Below, in pieces: positions 1-10,054 of a DNA stretch of 64,000 bases (within the stretch, counting starts at the first letter, position 1; each line of letters begins with the position of its first letter). The stretch comes from Mimachlamys varia (taxonomy: Eukaryota; Mollusca; Bivalvia; Pectinida; Pectinidae), in assembly GCA_947623455.1 (NCBI GenBank), contig OX392535.1, positions 33,504,688 through 33,568,687 of the forward strand, written 5' to 3'. The notes under the pieces are model-generated. The model did not search any database. It was not told where the DNA came from and saw only the letters and a program-made list of their open reading frames with translations. Position numbers and translations under genes: made by a program.

Positions 1-973
1 CAGTTATAACGATACGTCGGCAGAAACTACTCCAGTACAGCCATAACGATACGTCGGCAGAAACTACTCCAGTACAGCCATAACGATACGTCGGCAGAAA
101 CTACTCCAGTACAGTTATAACGATACGTCGGCAGAAACTCCTCCAGTACAGCCATAACGATACGTCGGCAGAAACAACTCCAGTACAGTCATAACGATAC
201 GTCGGCAGAAACTACTCCAGTACAGTAATAACGATACGTCGGCAGAAACTCCGCCAGTACAGCCATAACGATATGTCAGCAGAAACTCATCCAGTACAGC
301 CATAACGATATGTCAGCAGAAACAACTCCAGTACAGCCGTAACGATACGTCGGCAGAAACTCCGCCAGTACAGCCATAACGATACGTCGGCAGAAACTAC
401 TCCAGTACAGCCGTAACGATACGTCGGCAGAAACTACTCCAGTACAGCCATAACGATACGTCGGCAGAAACTCCTCCAGTACAGTCATAACGATACGTCG
501 GCAGAAACTCCTCCAGTACAGCCATACTGATACGTCGGCAGAAACTTCTCCAGTACAGTCATAACGATACGTCGGCAGAAACTACTCCAGTACAGCCGTA
601 ACGATACGTCAGCAGAAACTACTCCAGTACAGCCGTAACGATACGTCGGCAGAAACTCCGCCAGTACAGTTATAACGATACGTTGGCAGAAACTCCTCCA
701 GTACAGTCATAGCGATACGTCGGCAGAAACTACTCCAGTACAGCCGTAACGATACGCCGGCAGAAACTACTCCAGTACAGTCATAACGATACGTCGGTAG
801 AAACTCCTCCAGTACAGTCATAACGATACGTTGGCAGAAACTTCTCCAGTACAGTCATAACGATACGTCGGCAGAAACTCCGCCAGTACAGCCAATACAG
901 TCATAACGATACGTCGGCAGAAACTCCGCCAGTACAGTCATAACGATACGTCGGCAGAAACTCCGCCAGTAGT
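1..973. repeat. 37-bp minisatellite, about 26 copies, open at left edge
   Basis: Head-to-tail copies of a 37-bp unit containing ATAACGATACGTCGGCAG followed by AAACTACTCCAGTACAG. Copies differ by single substitutions (cgtcgg/cgttgg, ctact/ctcct/ctccg). One copy near 885-905 has a partial duplication. Because 37 is not a multiple of three, open frames across it cycle through all three frames with a 37-residue period, so they are repeat artefacts and not a gene. The array begins before the window and ends at unique sequence near 973. Confidence 0.95.
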
Positions 974-1007
974 CTTTCGCGGTATCGCTGCCCCATCCCT
1001 GGTCCAG

Positions 1008-1170
1008 TACACAGGGACCTGAGAATTTGTTACAGCTAGTTTTGGACCTAAAATAAGGTGTTTAGAGTTATTTTACACATTTTTTGGGGGAGGGGGGGGG
1101 GGGGGTGGGGGGGGGTGAAGATCAATTTTCGATAAAATGCCCCCTCAATGGTCATAAAAGCTAAAGGATG
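1008..1170 (+). repeat. Dispersed repeat R2, copy 1, with G-rich tract
   Basis: Contains TTTTGGACCTAAAATAAGG, a G-run at about 1084-1117, then TCGATAAAATGCCCCCTCAA. A related copy with the same order of blocks lies at 51035-51150, so this is a dispersed family. The first block also recurs directly at 1529-1561. Class is unknown and no coding potential is visible. Confidence 0.6.
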
Positions 1171-1428
1171 GAAAGCTTTCCAAATCGAAAAAATCGACCC
1201 CCACATGCCTTTCTTGCATCAAAAATCACATTTCTAGTTGAGGTATGAATAAAACGCTTGGTACCGTTCGAAAGATAGATAATTTTTATTTTATAAACCT
1301 CCTAAATGCAAGTCAAATGTATCCACATTCCGCAGTAATAATCTCCATTTCCTCCATAAGCACGCAAAATTTCCGCGTCTCAAAGTTTTCGGCGGCCTGC
1401 CGGCCGGTTTAACATATTCATTGCGTTT

Positions 1429-1535
1429 TGACGTCACTGCACGCGGCGGCCGTACGCTGTCATTGGATGGCGGTCTTCCTTTACATTTAGGCATCCAATG
1501 ATAGCAAAAGATCAGCACGCGGAGTGACGTTAGTT
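1429..1535. repeat. CpG-rich fold-back (imperfect inverted repeat)
   Basis: The left arm (about 1429-1470, TGACGTCACTGCACGCG ... TCATTGGATG) is partly complementary to the right arm (about 1491-1535, CATCCAATGA ... CACGCGGAGTGACGTTA). The loop is about 20 bp. The segment is much richer in CpG than its surroundings. It may be a small non-autonomous element; no target duplication was identified. Confidence 0.45.
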
Positions 1536-1589
1536 TTGGACCTAAAACAGGGTGTTTAGAGTAATTGTTTCAATTACTTGCCCTGCATC

Positions 1590-2512
1590 TAGAATGACCA
1601 TCCACACATCAAATAATAGATCTGCATGTGTTCTGCAACTTGAACATTTTCATGTTGGTAACCTTTGTTTGGCCATTCAATATGTTAGAACTAATAGTCA
1701 GGATACATATTTGCTACCTAAACTTACCCTTTTCTTGCCATTTGATGATCTACGATACATTTGCTTCCTAAATTTACCCTTTTCTTGCCATTTGATGATC
1801 TACGATACATTTGCTTCCTAAATTTACCCCTTTCTTGCCATTTGATGATCTACGATACATTTGCTTCCTAAATTTACCCCTTTCTTGCCATTTGATGATC
1901 TACGATACATTTGCTTCCTAAATTTACCCCTTTCTTGCCATTTGATGATCTACGATACATTTGCTTCCTAAATTTACCCTTTTCTTTCCATTTGATGATC
2001 TACGATACATTTGCTACCTAAATTTACCCTTTTCTTGCCATTTGATGATCTACGATACATTTGCTTCCTAAATTTACCCTTTTCTTGCCATTTGATGATC
2101 TACGATACATTTGCTTCCTAAATTTACCCCTTTCTTGCCATTTGATGATCTACGATACATTTGCTTCCTAAATTTACCCCTTTCTTGCCATTTGATGATC
2201 TACGATACATTTGCTTCCTAAATTTACCCTTTTCTTGCCATTTGATGATCTACGATACATTTGCTTCCTAAATTTACCCTTTTCTTGCCATTTGATGATC
2301 TACGATACATTTGCTACCTAAATTTACCCTTTTCTTGCGTGATCTTAGATACATTTTTGCTGCATTAAGGTCTGCGGTAAATTTTTGTTAAATCTGCGTT
2401 AATGAGTTTTTGAGTTTCATGCCTCGAATCAAGGATGACCAATCCTATACTGAATAATAGATCTGCCTGTGTGCTACAACATGAACATTTTGATGTTAGT
2501 CACCGTGACCTT
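1590..2512. repeat. 50-bp tandem array (1706-2338) between two diverged flanking repeats
   Basis: About 12.7 copies of a 50-bp unit (CATTTGATGATCTACGATAC, then ATTTGCTTCCTAAATTTACC, then a CTTTTCTTGC-type link). Variants are tcct/tacct and ccct/cccc. The flanks are related to each other: 1597-1665 and 2432-2512 both read AATAATAGATCTGC, TGTG, CTGCAAC or CTACAAC, GAACATTTT. The array therefore sits inside a duplicated block. Confidence 0.9.
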
Positions 2513-3138
2513 AATTTCGTGCTTGACCTACTTTTATCACCACACCTCTCTTCAAGAAAACACAAAAATCTCAAATTTTTCATTTTTTGGGAATGTCTCG
2601 GTAGATTTACCTACTCATAAGTTTATTTTACAATAAGCTATGCCTTAAGATTAACCGAAACACATTTTCTGGTTTGACTTGCACATTTCATGGCAGTCTA
2701 TGGTGTTTTTACCCTGCCTTTGACCGTTTTACCCCTTCAATGTTAAAATCCATGATTCAAGAAAGATAATTCTTACGCACTTAGATGCTACTTTCCAAAC
2801 TCAGTACATGTGTTCTTGTACGAATGAAGAGATACTTCTCAAAAACAGATGTTTGTACATAATTAAAGTTAGCTAATTTTCAATAAATTGTTAACTGCAG
2901 GTAATTAATTTTTGATTAATTGTTACACTGAAGGCTCTGTGAGCGCCACCTTGTGGCTTCTTTGTGATTTTCAAAGGACAGATATCCAGCCTAGTCATTG
3001 GTCAGGATTTTGTTTACCTGTCTTCAGTTTTGCCGTGACATATTTCAGGGGTGTAGAGAGCGTAGGTGATCGTTACCCCTGGATATGGAGAATGGCACTG
3101 TACGTGATTCACGAAACAGAATATGCGAAACACAATAC
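2513..3138. other. No recognisable feature
   Basis: AT-rich single-copy-looking sequence. Short open frames only, without splice-site context or family resemblance. Confidence 0.5.
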
Positions 3139-3181
3139 TACATCATCATCACCATCATCATCATCATCATCATCATCATCT
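3139..3181. repeat. (ATC)n microsatellite
   Basis: A run of about 14 ATC/ACC triplets with one interruption. Polyserine and polyaspartate open frames that cross it are products of the triplet repeat. Confidence 0.95.
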
Positions 3182-3284
3182 GACATTGTGCATTCTTGTG
3201 TATTTCTGTTTGTGTTGACATCAGGGTAAAGGTTGGACAATATCAAATGAAATGTTTTAAACGGTTCTAAAAATAAGAACGAAA

Positions 3285-3620
3285 ATTCATTGAATACCGA
3301 AGCGTCAAGACAACCATAAATTGAACTCAAAATTGACTAAGCTAAGAGCAAAATATGAGCTACAGAAACTTTTACATAGAAATTATTGAAAAATACAACA
3401 GAATAAGACCAGCTATTACGGAAGAACTAGCGTCCTCTGCTTTATCGACTACACCCGTCGTGTTATCTATGTAGCATCTAAGTAGATGTCACGTCCTCAA
3501 ATTGAGAACCGAGGCATTCACAGCAAGTTAACCTTCTAATGAGGTTATTAAAAACGTCCACCGTTATATCATATAAGGTCGTAACAGATTGTATCTCAAT
3601 GAAACCAAGATGGCGGCCAT
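3285..3620 (-). repeat. Dispersed repeat R1, near full length
   Basis: A member of the commonest dispersed family of the window. On the minus strand the order is: GCCGCCATCTTGGTTTCATT start, a GGTGGACGTTTTTAAT block, CGGTTCTCAATTTGAGGAC, the CpG-rich core (GTAGTCGATAAAGCAGAGGAC, here mutated), and a TTGACGCTTCGG end. Other copies lie at 5277, 8070, 11155, 15390, 16675, 18215, 23080, 24285, 35600, 36845, 37640, 37805 and 43820, in both orientations. Confidence 0.7.
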
Positions 3621-3736
3621 AAAACTTGCATGGCATATTGCTCATAATCTTTAATTCATCAACATGCATTTTCCGTTGCCTTACTTGATTTTTAAAACTT
3701 ACAATACAATAAGAGTTAAAACAAAAGCGCCAATAG

Positions 3737-3965
3737 AATCTATCAAATAGAAAATATTTTTTTTATAAGACTAAATGCTGTACTTTAAAGTTACATTGGC
3801 TGACCCATACGTCATGTGGTCTCCTTGTATCGGATAATACCAGTGTAATACGAGTGTTACATTAGGGTTATCTTCTGTTTTATTATCTACTGTCAACATT
3901 TACTGAACTCTGTGGGACTCCAACCATTGATCTATTTGTTACAGCATATTGTTATACAGATAAAA
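3737..3965 (+). repeat. Left arm of a long inverted repeat
   Basis: Contains ATTGGCTGACCCATACGTCA, GTAACACTCG-type and TTATCTACTGTCAACATTTA blocks and CCAACCATTGATCT. The reverse complement of 7340-7550 carries the same blocks in the same order, with scattered differences. The arms are about 210-230 bp and are separated by about 3.4 kb. Confidence 0.75.
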
Positions 3966-4132
3966 TTGATATAGATTAGTTTATAGTATTGATCCGCCCA
4001 TAATAGTTTTATAATGTTTTCACCACTGCTTTAAACAAACAAGAAGGAGGAGATATATGTCGTTGATATAAATTATGTGAGATTGACGACCTTCAAATAT
4101 AACATACTTTTTCATAGTTTATATTGTACGTG

Positions 4133-5275
4133 ACCTATATACGTTATGAATTTGATTGTTGTAGGTCTACACACTTTCATAAACTTTTCGGTTGATGGCA
4201 TACATACTTTCGTAGTTTTGATAGTTGGTTGACGGTTTGTGACGGACCTACAAACATTCATAGATTTGATGGCATGTGACCTGCAAACATTCATTGATTT
4301 GATGGTTTGTGACCTACAAACATTTATAGATTTGATGGTTTGTGACCTACAAACATTTATAGATTTGATGGTTTGTGACCTACAAACATTCATAGGTTTG
4401 ATGGCTTGTGACCTACACACAGTCATTGATTTGATGATTTGTGACCTACAAACATTCATATATTTGATGGTTTTTGACCTACAAACATTCATAGATTTGA
4501 TGGCTTTTGACCTTCAAACATTCATAGGTTTTATGGCTTGTGACATACAAACATTCATAGGTTTTATGGCTTGTGACATACACTCATTCATAGGTTTGAT
4601 GGCTTGTGACATACAAACATTCATAGGTTTGATGGCTTGTGACATACAAACATTCATAGATTTGATGGCTTGTGACATATAAAGATTCATAGGTTTGATG
4701 GCTTGTGACATACAAACATTCATAGGTTTGATGGCTTGTGACATACAGACATTCATAGGTTTAATGGCTTGTGACCTACAGACATTCATAGGTTTGATGG
4801 CTTGTGACATACACACATTCATAGGTTTAATGGCTTGTGACCTACAAACATTCATAGATTTGATGGCTTGTGACATATAAACAATCATAGATTTGATGGC
4901 ATGTGACCTTCAAACAATCATAGATTTGATGGCATGTGACCTTCAAACAATCATAGATTTGATGGCATGTGACCTACAAGCATTCATACATTTGATGGCA
5001 TGTGACCTTCAAACATTCATAGGTTTGATGGCTTGTGACCTACAGACATTCATTGATTTGATGGCTTTTGACCTTCAAACATTCATTGATTTCATGGCTT
5101 GTGACCTCAAACATTTATAGATTTGATGATTTGTGACATATAAACATTTATAGATTTGATGGCATATGACCTACAAACAATCATAGATTTGATGGCTTGT
5201 GACCTTCAAACAATCATAGATTTTATAGCTTGTGACCTTCAAACAATCATAGATTTGATGGCTTGTGACCTATAA
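4133..5275. repeat. 33-bp minisatellite, about 35 copies
   Basis: Unit approximately TTTGATGGCTTGTGACCTAC plus AAACATTCATAGA, 33 bp. Because 33 is divisible by three, long frames stay open on both strands: an LMACDIQTFIG-type 11-residue repeat on plus and MNVCRSQAIKP on minus. Neither has a plausible start, splice or tail context, and in-frame stops occur in variant units (for example TATAAA variants). It is best read as non-coding satellite DNA. Confidence 0.92.
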
Positions 5276-5276
5276 A

Positions 5277-5535
5277 ACCTTTTCAGATGCTCATGCTTGG
5301 TATAATTGAGAAGGTGCATGAGTTCTCAATTTGAGGACATGAAATACTTGGATGCGACCTATATTTAAATGGACGTTGCCGTCGGCGAAGCTGAGGACTC
5401 TTACTCTTGCGGAACACCTGGTCTTATTCTTTTAATTTAAGTTTCTCCTTGGAAATTTGTTCCTAGTTTATTCGATTTTGAATTCGGTTAATGGTTTTCT
5501 TGACGCTTCAGTGTTTGATTTTTCGTCTGAACAGG
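5277..5535 (+). repeat. Dispersed repeat R1, partial copy abutting the 33-bp array
   Basis: Shows GTTCTCAATTTGAGGACATG, GGCGAAGCTGAGGACTCTTA, GGAACACCTGGTCTTATTCT, TTGACGCTTC and TTTGATTTTT in family order. The first part of the family consensus is replaced by the minisatellite. Confidence 0.75.
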
Positions 5536-5690
5536 ACACACCAGCAGTATCAAATCAAATCAGATTAAAGTCTTTGGGAACGAAAGTCAATCTTCAGATA
5601 TGTGGTTACACACAAAAGCAACATGCGAGACCTGGGATGACAGTGTCAAGGTCATGGTCCATGGAAACTGATAAAATATTGAGTCAGCAA
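5535..5690 (+). other. Possible orphan exon, unassigned
   Basis: A pyrimidine-rich stretch and GAACAG acceptor-like site precede a 156-bp frame that is open throughout. It ends exactly at CAGCAA before the consensus donor GTAAGT. The translation (DTPAVSNQIRLKSL...) matches no family I recognise, and no partner exon was found. It could be chance, because the block lies directly downstream of a dispersed repeat. Confidence 0.15.
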
Positions 5691-6145
5691 GTAAGTAGGT
5701 CAGCCTGTGATCAATGTGGTTTTACATACACAGTACATAAGTATATATTTACAGTTGTTATATGTGCAAGTAATACATCTCATAACTAAAAATATCAAAT
5801 AAATTGTATATGTTTACATAAGACATATTATCTTTTTTTTATTTTTGGAAATATATTTGTTGGTTTACTGCATCAGGAAGGAAGGTCATTAGACAAAGCA
5901 TTCTCCGGTTGATAAATAAATCGTCCATAAGGAAATCAACTTGGGAAAAGAAGGGTGGCATCGTTTTTTTGCAACTGCATAATAAATGGCATCGTCGGAA
6001 ACCCACGGTACACTGCTCTGTCGTTTGTGTCCCGTGGGCTAAAACAATCGAAATACCTCGTTTCTCCAAATAGAAGTCTATTCGGAGATTTCGACCAATC
6101 AGAAAGGTCGTTTTATAGAGGCACTCGGCTAGATCATTTTCCAAT

Positions 6146-6257
6146 ATGGCGTCTTCCAGTATAGAAGAGAGATTTAGCATCACCAGCTTTAAAGAGTTCC
6201 AGAAAAAGCCATAGACGCGTTATTGAAGAAAAAAGATGTGTATCTTTCTGTCAAGAC
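6146..6257 (+). pseudogene. Captured first-exon fragment resembling a RecQ-type helicase N-terminus
   Basis: An ATG at 6146 opens MASSSIEERFSITSFKEFQK. A one-base loss in an A-run near 6202-6207 causes a stop at 6212. In the shifted frame the sequence continues as AIDALLKKKDVYLSVKT and then breaks off. F-x-x-F-Q-x-x-A-I-x-x-L followed by D-V-x-x-x-x-K-T is the layout that precedes Walker A in RecQ/SF2 helicases, and the fragment ends just where the GKS would follow. CCAATCAG and TTTTATAG lie about 50 and 30 bp upstream, so a promoter may have been captured too. Family assignment is from memory of the motif. Confidence 0.5.
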
Positions 6258-6330
6258 GATAAGACTTGTTGTCCCTTATTTTGTTTAAACACAACCCACA
6301 AGTTTTCTTGGCAGGCGATGCCGTCGCCAT
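6220..6330 (-). pseudogene. Second captured gene-start fragment with a CxxC motif
   Basis: Read on minus from ATG at 6330-6328 the frame gives MATASPAKKTCGLCLNKI, then RDNKSYRL. It runs into the reversed helicase fragment and stops at 6222-6220. C-x2-C followed by hydrophobics resembles the first half of a zinc-binding knuckle, but the family is not recognised. A CCAAT box lies upstream on the same strand. The two captured starts face one another and meet near 6257. Confidence 0.4.
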
Positions 6331-6505
6331 ACTGGTTTGTTTTGCCAAGTACGGGATATCCCGACCGGATGTTAGGCCACGGATGAAAAAAGCGATATGA
6401 TTGGCTATAATTTTTAGTACGAAAACGACAGTTTCTTACCGTTTTAGCCCACGGGACACAAACGCCAGAGCAGTGTACCGTGGGTTTCCGACGATGAATA
6501 AATGG

Positions 6506-7339
6506 GTTATTTATTTATTTATTGATCACTCTACTTAAATTGTTTGTAGTAAACTGAGTTTCTAAAATACAAAATATTCGCCAACAGCCCATTGAAACAG
6601 TTAAAGTATTATTTTAAAACTGCTGCAGTTATTTCCAAAGTATTCAACGTCCTTATTTAGCGACTGTTGTCATATTTGTGACATTCATTGGTTTTTAACA
6701 TATATTGGCGCAGCATGTTGTATGTATAGGTATGTATATTAGTATTTCTATAAAAACGTATACGCACCACAAAAGCATTGTTACACATGAATATTGTCAA
6801 GCATAATGTCGTGGTGATCGTTGTGGCGTGTACTGCAGGTTTTTGCAGTTTATATCAATTGTTAAGTTAAACATCAGTGGAAAACGAAATTATTCCTCTT
6901 CCAACCTTTTAGAAGAAAAAAACAACAAACAAACAAACAAACAAAATAGTTTACTCTAGTATTTGAAATATTTTGTGTTGATGGTCTGAGCATGATCGAG
7001 TTCATTTGTAACTCTATGTATTTAACATTTTAATTGTATTTTTACGAAGACTAATGACAGGTTTGCAATATATCCAACATGAGTTACATGGTAAAATTTC
7101 AACTTATTGTCCAAAACAAAAAGGGCACCAATCATGTTTGACTTTCTACTGACTTTTCACGCCTTTACAGGTTTTGGAAAAAATGATATTGATTTTATTT
7201 TCCAAAACAAATCCTTTATACCAAAATGTGTCCCTTTATTGAAATAGCCCGTTTGCAGGTATTTTAATTGGCCAAACGACTGGGTACATCGTATTAACTG
7301 ATTATGGTTCATTATATCTATAATGAATGTTATTTATAT
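6506..7339. other. No recognisable gene
   Basis: AT-rich spacer with an AAAC microsatellite near 6926-6945 and TTTA runs. Nothing else supported. Confidence 0.5.
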
Positions 7340-7550
7340 AACGATATAACACACAGATCAATGGTTGGAGTCCCACAGAGTTCAGTAAATGTTGACAGTA
7401 GATAATAAAACAGAAGATAACCCTACTGTAACACTCGTACTACACTGTTATTATCTGATACAAGGACGTCACATGACGTTTGGGTCAGCCACTGTAGCTT
7501 TGGGGGTGTACAAGTAGATTTATTATATAAAAAAATACTTCCTATTTATC
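7340..7550 (-). repeat. Right arm of the long inverted repeat
   Basis: Reverse complement of the 3737-3965 arm. It shares AGATCAATGGTTGGAGTCCC, ACAGAGTTCAGTAAATGTTG, ACAGTAGATAATAAAACAGA and GGGTCAGCCA. The arms may be TIRs of one roughly 3.8-kb element or two independent inverted copies. No target duplication was identified. Confidence 0.7.
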
Positions 7551-8069
7551 TATATTCGTAGTTATAAATTATAAATAATAAATCGTTTACTAAAAACAAT
7601 ATTTGTAAACCAAATTTGTTGTAAATATCTTCAATTTTATCAATTATAGAGTGACCTATATTGTGTCCTTTGGTTGATACTAACGATATCCAAGATAGTT
7701 ATATCAAAGGATATTACGAAAATAACATGAGCAATGCTATACCTATAAAATATATGTTGTTCCATGACAAGGAACACAATAAAATGGCGACATTGGTTGG
7801 TTGTAATGGCAAGGATGGAAGTGTCCCATTTTAACAACCCACAAATGGCCTGTAAATGAACGTATATACAATTTGCGATTCTAGAAAGTATGGAATAAAC
7901 ATAACATTGAAATTGTTAATATTAAATGTACATTCAATTATGTAAAGACCAATTTTAACACAGGTAGATCAAATAAAACACAACAAAAACACTTCATGTC
8001 ATATATGGATGAAACTCAAAACACGTGCAGGAGTTGAAAATATTCTAAAATAGTCTTGAACAATTCTAA
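7551..8069. other. No recognisable feature
   Basis: AT-rich sequence with only a short minus-strand open frame; no splice or family support. Confidence 0.45.
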
Positions 8070-8312
8070 TAAAAAATCAGAGACTCCCAAAGCGTCAACA
8101 AAACCATAATCCGATCTAAAATCGATTAAACTAGAGGCAAAACAGGAACAAAGGAAAGATTAACATGGAAACCCTCGTAAAAGTACAAGAGAAAAAGACC
8201 AGGTGTTCCGGAAGAGTAAGCGTCTTTTGCTTCATCGACGACACCCGCCATGTAAATCTTTGTCACATCCATGTAAGCATCAATCCTGAAAAACGAGAAC
8301 CGAGTCACCATT
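8070..8312 (-). repeat. Dispersed repeat R1 copy
   Basis: Well-preserved family core on minus: GGCGGGTGTCGTCGATGAAG, GACGCTTACTCTTCCGGAAC, ACCTGGTC, then TTTTGTTGACGCTTTGGGAG. Apparent open frames on either strand (for example GVVDEAKDAYSSGTPG) recur in every copy and belong to the repeat. Confidence 0.8.
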
Positions 8313-8410
8313 GCACGGAATCAGCTGTTTTAAAAGAATGGTATGTAGGTCACCAAGGATTTAAGACACTGAAAGCAAGTCTCGAAGCATCAAAGAATCA
8401 CAAACGCTGA

Positions 8411-9480
8411 GACTCTCAAAGCTAGGTCTCGGGTTAAGATGTTTACGATATAAAATATACACTTCTTAAACATATATATCAGTAGAAATTCTGGTAGTAA
8501 GAAAAATTCTAAGAAGGATAACATAATATATTTTTATTATCTTGGAAGTAAAAAGAATTTTGAAAAAGTGAATAGTTTTGAAATTCTGTTATTATCTATT
8601 ATCATCTTTACTTGAAATGTTACCTAAAGGACCTGGTTTTGTCCTTAGGTTACCTGTAAGTAGTCGTCCTACTGTGCTATCAATGATGCTAAGATAGTGT
8701 TTGCTTATACAATTAGTTGTTTGCTTTGCTGGTCGGTATCACACGAGCACATTGATTATGTACACAATAAACTGAGATAGCAGCAACCTTTCCCTTCTAA
8801 CATGGAGAAATGACTTGGTTTGTGCAGGTTTAATACAATGTGGGGCGAAGATTCTGTGTGTCTTAGCTCATTCACCCCGATATTTTATAATGCAAAAAAA
8901 AAACAAAAAAACTTTGAATTGTGTTTTCAAGAGTGATTGAGTTAATATAAAATTATCATCATTTCAATTATGTTATCATATACTTTAATTCATTGAATCA
9001 GGTTCAAGTAGAAATACATTTTGTTTATGTTTTTTGTGACATTGGGGTGTCATGCACTATCATTCAACTTCACAAGTCTGCATTCTGAGTTTTCCTTTGG
9101 ACAATTTCTTATTACATGAATTATCTTATTTAAGTTTCATTAATTTCTCCAACTCAAGAAGAAAGTCCAGAAGAAAGAGTTATGTCCTATACAAACTTAA
9201 CACTGATATTAAGGAAATTTCCATTAACTGAAATTAAATTCTTCCAATGAAAACAATGAGTCCAGATAAAAAAATATAAAAGAATTTAATTTACATTTCA
9301 ATGAATTTTAAAATGACTGTAGGCATATCAGTTGATAAAAATGTACAAAAATACAAATCTAAGAAATTATAACAAGAATTTGTGGCTAATTTTCCGATCG
9401 TGAAAACATTCCTTTCGCCAGTAGAAACAAACCAGCTGATCAAGAGTGTCACACATGACCTATCAGAACCTGTTAATAAA
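8411..9480. other. No recognisable feature
   Basis: AT-rich, low-complexity in places; nothing gene-like. Confidence 0.45.
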
Positions 9481-9803
9481 GATGACGTAACACATACATA
9501 TGCTGCACCTTTTAAATTTAGTAATAGATACACTATGCCGAAAAAATGAATTAAGCTGCATCATACAGCTGTTTCGTCCTCCTAGGACTCGTCAGTGATG
9601 CTAGGGACCAAAAGATGGGAAGGTATAAGTATACAATCATGTACTACGAAAACGTGTATATTATGTACCATGCCACTTCTCAAATGAGATTAACTGTGGC
9701 TATGGAGGCTCCAGCAAACCTTGGGGACTAAACAATCCACCAGCGGAGTCTGCCACTCCCTATCATTAAATATGACGTAACACACACACATGCTGCACCT
9801 TTT
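9481..9803 (-). mobile_element. Hammerhead-ribozyme element, with a second partial unit head-to-tail
   Basis: On minus: CCAAAAGATGG-type lead, ribozyme (9558-9601), then a roughly 80-bp 3' segment ending GCAGCATATGTATGTGTTAC GTCATC (9481). The same 3' segment appears again in the same direction at 9771-9803, a 290-bp offset. This is consistent with a head-to-tail pair or with two nearby insertions. No reverse transcriptase is present. Confidence 0.65.
9558..9601 (-). ncRNA. Type I hammerhead ribozyme, all core positions intact
   Basis: The 44-nt minus-strand motif is made of stem I GCATCA/TGATGC (6 of 6 pairs), core CTGACGA, stem II GTCCT-AGG-AGGAC, core GAAA, palindromic stem III ACAGCTGT, and cleavage triplet GTA immediately before TGATGC. 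It matches the hammerhead consensus CUGANGA...GAAA...NUH. The predicted cut is between 9564 and 9563. A palindromic stem III without a loop usually needs two molecules, as in Penelope-like elements and retrozymes. Activity is inferred, not shown. Confidence 0.85.
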
Positions 9804-10054
9804 AATGTATATCTGAATAGATTTGTCATGTTGACCGATGCATTCCTAAAAATGGTCAGGGCTTGTTATCTACAAAACCTCCATCTACCAAGACGTGGTT
9901 TGTTTTTCATCTTGCCTTCAGTGTCTTCCAAGGATAAAAACATTCTGTTAGATAGTTGATCATTTCACCCTACGTAAATCTAGAAGGCTCTAACATGTAT
10001 CGATCTAGAAGCATCCATTAGGTCTACAGTCATGGAAAAATTAATAACCTACAT

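Larger units (their letters stand above)
5990..6496. mobile_element. Mutator-like non-autonomous element with captured gene starts
   Basis: The 507-bp element has 56-bp terminal inverted repeats, 5990-6045 and 6441-6496, matching at 55 of 56 positions (ends CATCGTCGGAAACCCACGG). It is flanked by a perfect 9-bp target duplication AATAAATGG (5981-5989 and 6497-6505). Long TIRs with a 9-bp duplication are typical of Mutator-like elements. There is no transposase. The interior carries two convergent gene-like 5' ends, each with a CCAAT motif upstream, as in Pack-MULEs. Near-identical TIRs suggest a young insertion. Confidence 0.85.

Noticed and set aside
115..821. Minus-strand frames coding a Tyr/Cys-rich repeat peptide
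   Set aside because: They follow the 37-bp minisatellite; the unit is not a multiple of three and the peptide period of 37 residues is just the three-frame cycle.
3109..3330. Polyaspartate / polyserine proteins
   Set aside because: Translation of the (ATC)n microsatellite adjoining an R1 repeat.
4112..5120. Long open frames on both strands in the 33-bp array
   Set aside because: Equal openness on both strands, stops in variant units, and no start or splice context.
1..5275. CRISPR arrays in the repeat-rich left part
   Set aside because: The arrays are head-to-tail minisatellites without unique spacers and the context is eukaryotic.
8126..8410. Small genes on both strands (GVVDEAKDAYSSGTPG and METLVKVQEKK types)
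   Set aside because: Same frames recur in all R1 copies; they belong to the dispersed repeat.
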